Positions 11,129 to 23,615 of a stretch of DNA of 64,000 nt are shown here, piece by piece (the stretch's first letter is position 1; every line of letters begins with the position of its first letter). The notes under the pieces were generated by a model, which was given only the letters and a program-made list of their open reading frames with translations, searched no databases and was not told the DNA's origin. This stretch comes from Rhizophagus clarus (taxonomy: Eukaryota; Glomeromycota; Glomeromycetes; Glomerales; Glomeraceae). The position numbers and the translations under genes were made by a program. Location of the stretch: NCBI GenBank assembly GCA_015698045.1, contig BLAL01000066.1:1-64000 (forward strand). Reading direction: 5' to 3'.

Positions 11129-11752
11129 TATATAAAAAATCAAAAACACTAGAACTAACTGTTCCAGCACTTTTACATATAAAAAATGCAAAAAAATATA
11201 CCAAAACTTACAGTTCCAGCATTTTTAAATGTAAAAGTAAAAAAAAAATATTAGAAAATATCGTTCTGACATTTTTTATATAAAAAGTTAAAAAAAAAAT
11301 GCTGAAATTAACTGTTTTGGCATTTTTATATGTAAAAATGTAAAAAAAAACATGGAACAGACTGTTCCAGCATTTTTTATATAAAAAGATAAAAAAAATG
11401 CTGAAACTGACAGTTCTGGCATTTTTATATATAATAAACATAAAAAAAATGTCAAAACTAATAGTTCTGACATTTTTTATATAAAAAATTCAAAAAAATA
11501 CTAAAACAACTGATCTGGCATTTTTATATAAAAAGTTAAAAAAAAATGCTAAAACTGGTATTTCTGGCATTTTTACATATAAAAAATGCAAAAAAATATG
11601 TCAAAATTTACAGTTTTGGCATTTTTAAATATAAAAGTAAAAAAAATGCTAAAAAACAATCTGTTCTGGTATTTTTTATATAAAAAGTTAAAAAAAAATG
11701 CTAAAACTGACTGTTCTGGCATTTTTATATGTAAAAATGTAATAAAAACACA
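11129..11752. repeat. ~50-bp tandem array with higher-order period
   Basis: About twelve units of roughly 50 bp share the core TTCTGGCATTTTTATATA followed by an A-rich half with ATGCTGAAACTGAC. Unit variants recur in order, and the first and ninth units match best, giving a higher-order period near 400 bp. The array starts directly at the right end of the Tc1-like element. The Phe/Leu/Ile-rich minus-strand frames here are repeat translations. Confidence 0.85.
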
Positions 11753-11755
11753 AGA

Positions 11756-13191
11756 ATTCTGATGATGAGGATGATGAAGAAGAGCTTTAACTAAAAAAAA
11801 ATAGTAAAAAGAAATCCAAGATTTTTAGGAATTCTGATAATAGAAATAATGATGAAGAACTTTAACTGAAAAAGGATGGTAAAAAGAAATCTAAGCCTAA
11901 GTCTAAGAATTCTGATGATGAGGATGATGAAGAAGAGCTTCAACCAAAAAAAGATGGTAAAAAGAAATCTAAAAAGTCTAAGAATTCTGACGATAAGGAT
12001 GACGAAGAAGAATTTCAACCAAAAAAGGATGATAAAAAGAAATCTAAAAAGTCTAAGAAGAAGCAAAAAAATGACAATGATCGACTTCTTGTTCAAGTGC
12101 AAGTTCAGAAAGGACAGGCAGATCGATAATCATTCATAATTCAGATGCTCCTAGAAGAGTAACTTATCATCATTTGATAGATTTACCAAAAGATATAAAA
12201 GAAAACTTGCGCGTAAGTAAATTGTTTAATTCTGAATTTTATTTTAATACATAACAGCTAACATGAATAAATATTTGTTAGCAAAAAGTAAATAGAATAC
12301 CAAATAAATGCCTCTAAACAGCCAACTCAATATCAATATAACTTTCGAATTGCAAAAGGATTTGGTAACAAAAATGATCATTCCTGCCCTATTCAAAGTA
12401 TTAGATACTAAGGCGTATCCAATTAGTGAAAATATGCTATATAAAATGATCCATTAACGTCACCACTATCAGAGAGAAGATTTATTAAACAAAAATAAAG
12501 CCAAACATGAGCGAACTAAGGAAACAAGAAGGAAGCATGCAAATTCTCGCAAAAGCAAGGTAATATTATTGTTATATTAATTGAGTTTATTTATAAAATA
12601 TTTAGCTAATTAACATTAAAATTATGAGGATAGAAATGATCAAAATGAGCGAACAGATCACCCATTTGCAACTATTGGATGATCCAGTTATTTCAAAGTT
12701 AAAGAAATCAGAGCTCAATTCCATTGTGATGGAAAATGTGTATCACAATCCAAAGGAATCTGAAGTTGATCCAGACGGTGATTCAAATAAAACTTATATC
12801 ATAATACAAGATATTGAGTGGAGAAGCGATTGTGTAAGTAAATAATTTGTCATAAATTATACATGATATTAATTAATGTGATAAACTGGTTGTATATTTT
12901 TAGTTGCAGATGTTTTTAAGGGACTATCTGGACGTGCTATTTTATCAACAAACAATAGATAAGAGAAGACAAAAGAGAGTCTTTGACGACTCTTGTTATG
13001 CTCCAGGTGAAGATACTGCTCTCTTGAATGCACCTCGATGGACTAAGTCTGAATACAATAGATCAATGTTATCAATTGTAACCAGGACAGTAGAGAATTA
13101 TAAAGATAATGTTAACGATCCAGTTAATACCAGACACCATTTAAGCAGAAAGAAATCAAGATCTACTGAAGAAGCTGAAGATGCAGAATGA
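11756..13191 (+). pseudogene. Remnant of a multi-exon gene with Lys/Asp-Glu repeats, unknown function
   Basis: The first part (11756-12130) encodes repeats of the form SDDEDDEEELQPKKD-GKKKSKKS in two or three full units and is interrupted by stops. Then come RRVTYHHLIDLPKDIKENLR ending at GTAAGT (near 12214), a Lys/Arg-rich piece (ERTKETRRKHANSRKSK, near 12505-12558), and an exon with QITHLQLLDDPVISKLKKSE (about 12635-12834) ending at GTAAGT. A last exon runs from an AG near 12904 to the stop at 13191, with MFLRDYLDVLFYQQTID and APRWTKSEYNRSML. Splice-like edges and normal composition suggest a real nuclear-type host gene family in these fungi, but no domain was recognised. Stops in the repeat part and around 12300-12460 argue that this copy is broken. 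Confidence 0.5.
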
Positions 13192-13563
13192 AATAGATTA
13201 AAATATTGATATCACTAGATAGTATGCATAGAATATTTAGAGTATTAATTTTGTAGCATATAAAATAATTTCATATTTTGCGATTACGCATTAATTTTGC
13301 ATATACAATTATTGAATAAAATTAATAAAATTAATTGTGTGTATACAAATCGGTTATAATAAAATTGACAAATTATGTAGTAATTAGGAATCAATCAAAA
13401 GTCTATACAATATTTTTTTTGCAATCGGACATAACCTATTGATTATATTTTAGTAAATCATACATATAAATTGTTACAATTAGTAAAAATGACATCAATC
13501 GGTAAGCTGTCAGATAAGAAAAATAGATATCAATAGGTCAATTCAATCAAGTAAATTAGAAAA

Positions 13564-13602
13564 AACTGGATAGCAATAGGCCAATCCTATTGATATCCAG
13601 TT
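13564..13602. repeat. 17-bp-stem hairpin
   Basis: AACTGGATAGCAATAGG and CCTATTGATATCCAGTT pair with one mismatch around a five-base loop. Related CTATTGATATCC and CAATAGG words recur over 13500-13660. The rest of 13192-14714 is AT-rich with no coding signal seen. Confidence 0.6.
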
Positions 13603-14714
13603 GCAAATGAATAGGTACCCTATTGATATCCTATTGATAACCTATATATACCTGATTTACGCCATTTTAAAGTTACCAATCGGGTACCCTGATAAAATAA
13701 ATTAAAAAAAATTGGGAACCATCTAGGCCTCTATAAGATAGCCTAAATGATTCCCGATTTAGCAGCCTTCGACCTGTAAACAGATATACTTATTGTATTA
13801 AAAGTATACAAAAATAAACTTCCAGATGATGCTATTGCTAATGTCTGTTAGTCTGTAAATATTTATCAAATGTTTAGACTATAAAAAAAGTGCAAGAATA
13901 GTAGTATAATCATAAAGATAAATAAAAAAGATAAATTCTCTTTAATGGCAAGAATATTTGCCTTTCTTTATATAAATTTGTTGTTGATTAAGTAATAAAT
14001 TAAAAAATTGTACCATAATTACAAATATTACTATTCTAACAACTTTTTATTGAATAAGTATTTCGATTGTGCTTGTAAAAATATATATATTTGTATGTTT
14101 AAAATGAATTAAAAGAAAATATAAACTAGCATCTCAGGGTTAAAGTTAAAAAAGCAAGAGAAAGTTGGTTATATATAAGGTTTTTACATAAGTGTTGTAT
14201 TATAAAAAAAAATATATGAATAAATAACACGAAATTTCTATATTAAAAAGTTCTTAAAGTTCTTTGGCATTTTATTTCAAGCAATATCAAGTTGCATTAG
14301 ACTGTTCATTCATGATTTTTAATATTATATAAAATTTTAATTAGTGATTGTTAAGTGATCTGACATGACCACTGACTGTTATAATAAAAACATTGTAAAA
14401 TATTTTTTATTAATTAATTTAATAAAAAAAAAATTTTGCAACTTTTTTTTATTACTTTAATAAAAACATTAAAAATACCATTTTTAGAAAAAATATTACT
14501 ATAGAAACTCTAAAAAAATAAATAGATAATGTATATATATATTGAGTTATTATATAACCTTAAAATTAGAATACATATTAATATTATATATATTAAGGAT
14601 GTATATGATAATATCATATTTATAATGTATACATTAAGAATGCTTATTAAATAAATGATTAATTAAATAAAAAACAATTGGTTAAACAGTTGGTTAAACA
14701 GTTAAACTAATTAG

Positions 14715-15010
14715 CCAAAACTACAGTTGGTCAGTTAAAGACTCTTAACTAGTTATAATTGACTAGTGATTGACCATTGGCATTCCTAATCATAGTGAGT
14801 AAATAACAAAATGGGTAAAATAAAATGTAATTTTAAAAAAAAATATTAGCTAATATATATATATATATATATATACCAAAACTACAGTTGGTCAGTTAAA
14901 GACTCTTAACTAGTTATAATTGACTAGTGATTGACCATTGGCATTCCTAATCATAGTGAGTAAATAACAAAATGGGTAAAATAAAATGTAATTTTAAAAA
15001 AAAATATTAG

Positions 15011-15053
<43 letters not shown>
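14715..15053. repeat. 161-bp tandem duplication ending in (TA)n
   Basis: Copy 1 begins at 14715 and copy 2 at 14876, both with CCAAAACTACAGTTGGTCAG, and they are near-identical over the full 161 bp. Each contains a (TA)n run, longer after copy 2 (about 15014-15053). The near identity implies a recent slippage or unequal-exchange event. Bases 15054-15428 are AT-rich and hold no recognised feature. Confidence 0.92.
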
Positions 15054-15057
<4 letters not shown>

Positions 15058-15463
15058 AAATTTTTGACTTTTACATATATAAAACCACTCAAATTTCTAG
15101 TTTTTGAGGTTTTTTAGAATAACAACCTAAATTAGGAAAACCCAGTTATTTGTGCAATAATTGCAATAATTGCCACATTGCATCATTAACCGATTTAATC
15201 AATTTTCATTCACATTGTAAATAAGAGAAATTCTGATAAATTATACATAATAATTAATGCAATAAATGATATTGTATTTAGCAAATAATTCTTTACACGA
15301 TATTTCATACTAAAAAACATTCATTTAGTATTTCTACTTTAGCTATAATAGATTCTACAAAAAATATATTTTAAATTAACATGGTAAGAGAGAATTTATA
15401 TTAATCCGTATTAGTCAATGTAGCAAGATTATCCATGATATTTATAACTAATATGACTTGTAA

Positions 15464-17258
15464 TCACTTTTTTGGGTTTCCATGTCCTAAAATACAAGAA
15501 TTTTAATGTCAAAAATTTTAATATTATACAATCTTTAATGTATGCATAAAGCTTACCTGCCATACCAAGTAACCTTCTCAATTCGGTCAACTCTCTATTA
15601 AAATTTTTGGAACTACGACTCATTTTGCTCCATCCGAAATCAATCCACCGCACACGTGACTTACTCGTTGATTCACTTCTATTTATCATTATATTTTCCA
15701 ACCTAACATCTCCATGCATCACTCCCCTTGCATGTATAGCCTGTAAACCCTCGATGGCCAAATGTTTTTCCCTTTCCGTAACATCATCTAATTTCGCAAA
15801 AGATTTTCCACAAAGTGATGTTAAAATAAAAATAAAAGCCTCATGAAGGACTCCAAATTTGAGAAGCTTCGGTGTATACATGTATTGAATATCCCTAAGA
15901 GGGCCGAGGTACATCTTGATTTCGTTTAGAGTTTCTTGTAACAAGTACTCATTTTTATATAAGTCGGTCATTTTAAGCGCTCCTGTTTTACCGCAAAGCT
16001 TGGCCGCAAAAACAGCTCCAGTTCTCCCATTACCTAACATATCGCCAAAGGAGAACTGGTTGTAATCATAGTTTTTCATATCTTCAAGATTTTCGCTTTC
16101 ATTGTCATTCTGGGTTTTTGGTTTTTTTTCCATACTCTGAGTAGTTATATTTAAAGTCACCCACTTCCTTTTAGAACTCTTATAAGACGAATCACCCTCA
16201 TTGTTGCCATCGTCGTCATCGTCTTCATCGTTGCTATTGTTGTCATCGCACTCATCGTTGCCATCGTTACCCTCATCGTTACCATCTTCGGCATCATCAT
16301 TATAATCACTATCGGTAGGTGGTGAAGAGTGTGCAGTTGAGTCATCTGTAGAAAGAGTTTCATGATAGTACATACATTCTAAGAATGAAGCATGAGTAGG
16401 CGTGTGGTTTTGGTTAATACGAACTGCAGGAGAAATATAGATAATGTTCGGGTTGTCACGATCACGTTGGAAAAACCATGTTCGAATATATGTTGTAAGA
16501 ATGCCGTATCGAAGGTCATTAACGACCATATAACCAAATGTTTGTCTAACCATTTTAATGATTCTTTCATGTTGAGTATACATATCATCAGACGATGTTA
16601 TTGCTTTGTTATAAGCCGCGTGCAAATCCAATCCACCGTCGGGTAGCAATTCATTTATCAACTGTTCGGGCTTAATTTCTATTATTGCTAGTATTCGAGA
16701 TGCATCACCTTTTTTTAATTGATCCATACTATCGGCACTGCAGCGTATAAGTTCTGGTTGACCTTTAACCCCCTTAAACAAATAACGCTTCCCCCAATTT
16801 TCTGGACTTTGTAAATGAATTAATCTTCGATTGTTTATAGAATTCATAGTATCTATAAACATGTCAGTAACTGAATCTTCAACAGATAAAAAATTCATTG
16901 AAGTGGAGAAGTCAGGTCTTTTATATATACTGTTGTTTGCATCGAGAGATGATGATTTTTTAAATGCTTCGGCAAGAAAGTCGTCCCACGACAGAACAGA
17001 AATATTAGGCACTTTTCTGGACGCTGATATTGTTGTGTCAACTGACTTAACACTAAGTAATAAAGGAGTGGGAAGAACTATTTGATAAAGTTCTCGTTCG
17101 GTGAGAAGCCCTTAAGGTGAGAAATGAAAGAGAAGAGTATATAAGGTACGTGTTTATGAAATAAAATGCAATTAAGACGCGAACAATCGATATTATTAAC
17201 AAAAACTTCGATTTAATTTCTGACACGCACTATTTGAATCAGGTATTTCTAATTCCAT
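15464..17258 (-). CDS. Crinkler-type effector-like protein: PD-(D/E)XK-like domain plus kinase-like domain
   Basis: The main exon (17110-15557) encodes an N-terminal restriction-endonuclease-like region (GQPELIR, then IIEIKPEQL with Glu154 and Lys156) and a D/N/E-rich linker near residues 260-315. A protein-kinase-like domain follows, with loop LGNGRTGAVF, ALKM lysine, catalytic loop HGDVRLENI and DFG in WIDFGWSK. This nuclease-kinase order is known from eukaryotic CRN/Crinkler effectors. A last intron, 15487-15556 (GTAAGC...TTTTAG), gives a short tail ending KK at 15464; unspliced, the frame would run to 15429. The main frame has no ATG upstream of VPNISVLSW. A good acceptor at 17111 lets a 28-nt first exon (17258-17231, MELEIPDSN) join in frame, giving 534 residues, but its donor GTGCGT is weak. 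In the model the frame stays open through LLTERELYQIV. There is no separate ubiquitin-like head and no visible signal peptide. Confidence 0.75.
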
Positions 17259-19823
17259 TTGGTTATATGTCTAGTTTAGCGCTTTCGGTACTTTTGCCTT
17301 CAACTATACCGAGGTTAGATACTCTTTCGCTAAACTCCAAGCTCTCCACAATGTTCAATGCAGTTTGTCCCCAAGTGGTCCATATATAGAGAACTAGGAC
17401 AGATATCCGAGATCCTGTGCCACGATTAAATAAAAAAAAAAAAAATTTTAGGTATATATATAGAATAGGATAAAATGACTAATATCCTAATATGACGTAA
17501 AGACGTAAAGATGAAAAGACCTGTCCAAGGCTAATACCTACAGTATATCAGAATACACCTTTCCAAAATTACCATAGTTAATTCATAATTCAGTTTATAA
17601 TCAACCTCACAAATTAATTTGTTATTTAATTATTTTATTCCATATACAATTCTGAAATGTACAACTCAAAACATTCCTATTTTAAGTTATTAATTTGATC
17701 TTTCTTTCTCTTTATTATAAGTAAAGAAACAGTTGAATTTCCTGAAAATATTTCTCTCTTTTCCATTCCTTATGGGACATTTGGTTCGAAAAGTAATTTA
17801 GACCCTAGTAATAATAATATCGTTAGAAATCAAAATGATTACATCAAATTATAAAATTTGATGTCCCATTTTAATGACCCTAAGGATGGCCAATCGATTA
17901 TATTAACTGATCTTTAACGAACTCTTTCTACTCTCAAATCAAGATTTAGCATCTATAGATAATACAAACGATGTGCTCTTCAAAACCAGAGTTTCATCAC
18001 ATATAGTTATTATGAGCATGTAACGTATATTACTCACATATAAAATATCGTCTGTAATATTTTAACGTAATAAATTATTGTACCATTAGATGTTGAATTG
18101 ATATATATGCTGATAACTTGCCTTTACTTTTTGCATTACTGTAAATATCAGAAAAACTCCATACAGGTTTTAACCATCTTCCAAATATGTATATTGATTT
18201 TATATTATTTCCATATAGATTAATTTATTACTTTTTTGTTAGTCAATTAATTATTTTTTTTGGTTCTGCAAGAAATTTCTATGTATTAATTATTTAGTAA
18301 GATACTTAATGATCAACTAGTCAAGTTCAAACCAATACTTTTATTACTCACTCGCTATAAAAGGATTTTTTCGCAAAAATATAAGCTGATAATATTCAAT
18401 TCGAGATTTACAGCTGTACCGACTGTACAGTTGACCATATTTGACTAAGTGATTGTCGTCTTATTTACACAGGTAATTAATATCGAGAAATATTTTCTAC
18501 CAAGTACAAAAAATTACATAATTAATTCACAAGAATTCATTATGTATAATCTCACTATCCAGTATATTTCAAACAATATTATTTAAGGTACAGCTATTAA
18601 ATTTTCTAAAAATATTTCTCAGTTATAATTTATAAAGCAATGTGCTATATTTCGATTATTACAATTAAATTTTATCTCCAAGTTACAAAATGAATTTATG
18701 CAGTATTTTCCATCAAAAAAGCTAGTATGAAATGCACTTCAATGAAAATTTCGTTACCCGTCTACATAAATCTTTATCATCAATATATTTTCTCTTATTT
18801 TTTTCACGATCTTCAATAATAGTAGCAGCAATTTTCTCTCCCACCTCGTAACTCACAATGTCTTGCCGTATTAATAGAAACTTTAACTTGAGCTATCAAA
18901 TAGTGAATATTCAGTAAGTAAAAAAAAAAAATAATGAATTCTTTAAAAATATATAACCTACCTGCAAAAAATTGAGCACACGACGAATATATTTTACCAT
19001 AAAAATCATCATTATCAACTATCTTTTGTGTTGTTCTCTTTGTACTTCAATTGTGCTTGAGAAAATTAGATTGACGTATTTTAGATGACGGTCCAAGATA
19101 TTTTGACACAATCTCTCGACACAAGTTAAGGTGTACAATAAATCACAAAGTTCATTCATCAATGACCATTGACCAGCATATCTATAAAATATAAATCCAG
19201 AGATGAACTATCTTGAAATTGGTTTTGTCATTCATTTCGTGATTATGGTCCAATTCGTCACAGTTGTAACACAGATAAATATTCAGTTTACTTATATAGA
19301 TATATGTTTAAGAATTTTCATGATTTTCTAATCTTATAATTTACAAACATATTTTTATTTGCAATGAAAAGTTTCAGGATAACTACCATTAATATTAGAA
19401 ATAATACAATTTGATTGATGAATTTATTAAAATTGTAACCTCACTACAGCAATTCAATGGATCAAATCATAGACAAATTATGTTTTATTTTAATATTGAC
19501 TGTAAAGAATATCAGTCAATTTAATTATGAAATTTTAGTGAGAATTTTTACCTATTGGAAATATTTTACATCCTCATTGTCCTTATCAGTGATTTAGTAA
19601 ATGTTTCGTAAATATGTAATCTATCTAATCATGCAGGATTACATTTTATGATGTTGTGTTTGATTAATTCTATATTTTATTTGATCCTCTACTTTATACT
19701 TCAGCATACTCTCGTTCAGTACATGATAGATCAAATTTTGAACTAATCTTTAAATTACTTAAATTGAATGTTAACAACATGAATTATGAGAAAGATAAGA
19801 TATTAATAAAGTAATTTGTATTA
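17259..19823. other. Gene-poor AT-rich stretch
   Basis: No reading frame of convincing length or composition, no RNA gene and no clear repeat was seen on either strand over about 2.5 kb. The first few hundred bases are the presumed 5' region of the minus-strand Crinkler-type gene. Confidence 0.6.
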
Positions 19824-19913
19824 TTTATTCCATGGGGAGTTAGGAATATTATGGGTTTTTTTCCCTTTGGGAAAAAAACCCATAATATTCCTATTTCCTC
19901 CCCATGGAATAAA
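19824..19913. repeat. Near-perfect 44-bp-arm palindrome
   Basis: The left arm contains TTTATTCCATGGGGAG and TAGGAATATTATGGG and is mirrored by the right arm with only a three-base length difference. The loop is the short CCCTTTGGG centre, so there is essentially no spacer. Such a structure forms a cruciform or a very stable RNA hairpin. It may be a small foldback element; no coding sequence lies within it. Confidence 0.9.
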
Positions 19914-19927
19914 TGAGTAATCCCCAG

Positions 19928-20108
19928 AAGCGTGTCACTCATTAATATATCATATGATTAACTATTTTAAACTAAAATTAGAGATTTCCCAGCTATCTAT
20001 ATAAGACTGGAAAATAAGTAAAGGAAGATTCCCAGTCACTTATAAACTCAACTAATCACCTGCAATTTTCAAAAATTAGTATGAAGGTAATCATGAGTGA
20101 CACTTAGT
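19928..20108. mobile_element. Possible ~180-bp MITE
   Basis: GTGTCACTCATTAAT near 19932 is inverted as ATCATGAGTGACAC near 20090. The interior is AT-rich and non-coding. No clear target duplication was found, so this is tentative. Confidence 0.4.
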
Positions 20109-20125
20109 GTGACAGGGAATTATAG

Positions 20126-20338
20126 ATTTTATATATTGATCATATCGATTCTGAAAATAATAATGAATCAAGTAATTCAAAACCCAATGAAAGTAAGACT
20201 GTAGAGGAACTAGAAAATGACATAAATTCCAATGAAATTAACAAACCAAATAGTTTTGGTCTTGAATATTTTGACTTAAGTTTCAATGATTGTGATATAG
20301 ATAAATATCAGTTGCCAAAAATGATTAATACTATTTAG
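20126..20338 (+). pseudogene. Coding remnant of ~70 residues, unknown
   Basis: After a TAG at 20123, an open stretch runs to the stop at 20336 without an ATG near its start. It reads through IDHIDSENNNESSNSKPNE, TVEELENDINSNEINKP and FGLEYFDLSFNDCDIDK. The acidic, Asn/Ser-rich composition is unlike the flanking AT-rich DNA, so it is probably an exon or the end of a lost transposon or host gene. It sits just beyond the possible MITE. Confidence 0.35.
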
Positions 20339-20730
20339 ATTATTTCACTTGCTATTTTTATTTTTAGGTCCACACTTATGTAAAAAATTATCATGAAAAA
20401 TTTTCCATATGAACTTTTTTACAAGACACATGATATATTAGTAAAACACATTTACTATACTATTTATATTCTTTAGTAATAAATAATTTGAATAAAATAG
20501 CAGTATTGTATCGTAAAAATTATATAGTATAAGACTTATACCCTAGTTGAATACGTGTTAATAATATTTTTTGTATTGTATACAAATAACAAGTCTGATC
20601 CACAAAAACAAAGTTCTATAGTGATAATTGTAGCTTTATCTGCTATTACAAGAAAGCATATTTCCATGGTATTCTATGTGTAATTCTAATTGAATCTAAC
20701 TTTTTTTTTCATTCAAACACTAAAATAATA

Positions 20731-22243
20731 TTCTGAACAGGTCAGGTCAGGTTAGGTAATCTACCTGACCTGACCCAATATTTTTTTTCAGGTCAGGTCA
20801 GGTCAGGTAACTCGCCTGACCTGATCTGACTTGTTTGACTCATATAATACTTTGGGTCAGACAGGTCAGATCAGATTAAATGGATCAGGTCAGGTCAGAC
20901 AGATCAAGTGGATAAAATGACAAAAAAAAATGTTTTTTATGTCAAATTGCCTATAAAAATGTTAAAAAAAGCATTTTTTTGGGTGTTTAATTTTAAAAAA
21001 ATGCATTTATTTAAGAAAAAAATGCCTTTTTTAGACGTTTATAATTAAAAAAAATGTTTTTTAGATGTTTATAATTAAAAAAAATGCCTTTCTTTAGGCG
21101 TTTAATTAAAAAAATTGCCTTTTTTTAGGCGTTTAATTAAAAAAATTGCCTTTTTTTAGGCGTTTAATTAAAAAAATTGCTTTTTTTAGGCGTTTAATTA
21201 AAAAAATTGCCTTTTTTTAGGCGTTTAATTAAAAAAATTGCCTTTTTTTAGGCGTTTAATTAAAAAAATTGCCTTTTTTTAGGCGTTTAATTAAAAAAAT
21301 TGCCTTTTTTTAGGCGTTTAATTAAAAAAATTGCCTTTTTTTAGGCGTTTAATTAAAAAAATTGCCTTTTTTTAGGCGTTTAATTAAAAAAATTGCCTTT
21401 TTTTAGGCGTTTAATTAAAAAAATTGCCTTTTTTTAGGCGTTTAATTAAAAAAATTGCCTTTTTTTAGGCATTTAATTAAAAAAATGCTTTTATTTAAGC
21501 GTTTAATTAAAAAATCACCTTTTTTTAGGCATTTAATTAAAAAAAATTGCCTTATTTTAGGCGTTTAATTAAAGAAATAGAAATAACGCTTTTTCTAATC
21601 GCTTTATTAAAAAAATACATTTTTTTTAAGCATTTATAATTAAAAAAATACGCTCTTTTCTCAAGCGTTTAAATTAAAAAAAGCTCTTTTTTCAATCATT
21701 AAATTTAAAAAAATGCTTTTTTTTAAGCGTTTAATTAAGTGTTTAATTTTTTTTAAAAAAAAATGCCAAAATGCGCTTTTTAGACGTTAATTTAAAAAAA
21801 ACGCTAAATTGTTTTTTTAAACGGTTAAAATTTTTTTTAAGAAAAATACTACAAAAATGCTTTTTTTAAGTGTTTGATTAAAAAAAATGCCAAAAAATGC
21901 GTTTTTTAAAAGCTTTAATTTTTTTTAAAAAAAACACAGTTTAATTTAAAAAAAAACATTAAATGCGTTTATTTAAGCATTTTTTTAAGCATTAAGCATT
22001 TAAATTTAAAAAAAATACTTTCTTTTAAGCGTTAAGTATTTATATTAAAAAAACGCTTTCTTTTAAACTTTAAGCGTTTAAATTAAAAAAAATATCAAAA
22101 ATCCATTTTTTTAACTTCGGGTTAAATAGATCAATTGAGTCAGTCAAACTATGATCTGACCTGAGGTCAGGTCACAATTTTGATGACCTGATCCAAATAT
22201 TTCAGGTTAACCTGACAGGTCACCCAAATTGACCTAACCTGTT
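20731..22243. mobile_element. Satellite-bearing terminal-inverted-repeat element, copy A
   Basis: The left end has repeated GGTCAGGTCAGGT words after TTCTGAACAGG. The right end has GACAGGTCACCC and CCTAACCTGTT. The interior is a tandem array of 31-bp units (core GGCGTTTAATT then AAAAAAATTGCC and a T-run), about sixteen near-perfect copies over 21050-21570, with decayed units on both sides (20940-22100). Each unit has a small GCC...GGC inverted core. No protein is encoded. It is related in inverted orientation to 23823-25797. Target duplication is unclear. Confidence 0.75.
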
Positions 22244-22288
22244 AAACTATTATTATATTCTCATCAGTAAATAATTACATTTGTAATA

Positions 22289-22721
22289 CAGTCAAACTTC
22301 AATGTACCAATACTTTATATACCGATAATTGCTTTTACTGATAGATTTTTGTTGTCCCATTTCATCACTAATAAAAAAATCTCATTATACTGATATTATA
22401 TATAATTTTGTGATGTAACATATACTAATACTACCTCTTGGTTCCTTTATAGTAACTTATAGTGCCTGAGTTAAAAATTGTAACTGGGCATCTTTCTTAA
22501 TTATGTCCAGAATTAGATTTTTTTTTCTATAATTATACTCATATTATACATAATATATTCAGAAAATTTTAAAAATTTTGGACTCAGAATTAAGCATAGT
22601 GTGAGCCAGAGTTAGATTTTGGCCTGCATTATAATCTACTAATTACATATATGTACTAATATTTCAATGTACTGATACTTTTTCCCAAAACTAAAAGCAT
22701 CAGTACATTAAAGTTTGACTG
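22289..22721. mobile_element. MITE with pogo-like CAGTCAAAC ends and TA duplication, 433 bp
   Basis: The left end CAGTCAAACTTCAATGTACC and the right end, read inverted, CAGTCAAACTTTAATGTACT match over about 28 bp. TA flanks both sides (22287-22288, 22722-22723). The interior is non-coding. CAGT-type ends with TA duplication are typical of Tc1/mariner-superfamily pogo relatives. It lies between satellite-bearing elements A and B. Confidence 0.85.
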
Positions 22722-22870
22722 TAATAGATTTAGGTAGTACATACCGTATGGATTAGTTAATGAAAAACACTTCAGACTAAAAACAAATAAATTAGTATTT
22801 TTAAATCCTTATTTCATATTTTTTTGGCAATAAAATATTATTATTTAAACTAGAATTTTCCTTGAACAGA

Positions 22871-23615
22871 TAAAATCCTAGGATTTACCTGGATTATCCT
22901 ATTATCTGAATTATCTATTATTCTATTTTGACCGGATATCTGGATTTAGAATTTTTGAAATGAATAATCCTATGAATAATCTGGATTATCCAAGGTTAAA
23001 AAATGATTTATATGTTATTGTACAGTAAGTCAGACTCCAGCTGTACTGATAATCTATAATGTTCAAACCTACAAACAGTCAAATAAAACCTTAGACAAAG
23101 CAAAAAAAAAATGCTATTTTAAATAAAGTATTATCTTTGAAAAGAAAAGTTCGAATTCTGAATCTGGTATTTTGAACTTAAAAAAAAAATAAATGAAAAT
23201 TAACTAATGCTCATTAAAATAACAAAAAGAAAAATAATTTTGAAACTTATTTTCAAATCTAAGGACCATTTGCCACCCAGATTTTAAAGGAGGAGAAAAG
23301 TCAGAAATTAATAAAAATATGAAGCAAAAAAAAAAATACAATAAAAAATAATAATAATAGACAAAAAAAAAAACTTACCAATTCTGAAAATCATCATTAA
23401 ACCTAAACAAATTTTAAAAAAACTACCTAAAAAGGTTTTGTTATGTAACAAAATATTTTGGGTTTAAAGAATTCTTTAGAATCATCTCATTATTCTAGAA
23501 TAATCTGAATTATCCTAGGTTAATTATCTGAATTACCCATTATCCTATTTGACCAGATATCTGGATCTTAAAATTTTCAAATGGGTTATCTTAAATTATT
23601 CATAGGTTAATCCAG
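22871..23615. repeat. Pair of ~125-bp direct repeats about 620 bp apart
   Basis: Blocks at about 22871-22998 and 23493-23615 share ATCTGAATTA, ATTTTGACCGGATATCTGGA-like sequence and a following AATTTT-AAATG segment, in the same orientation and diverged. The 500 bp between them is A-rich with nothing recognisable. Confidence 0.55.

Noticed and set aside
21050-21570. Regularly spaced repeats resembling a CRISPR array
   Set aside because: The units are head-to-tail with no unique spacers, and the setting is eukaryotic.
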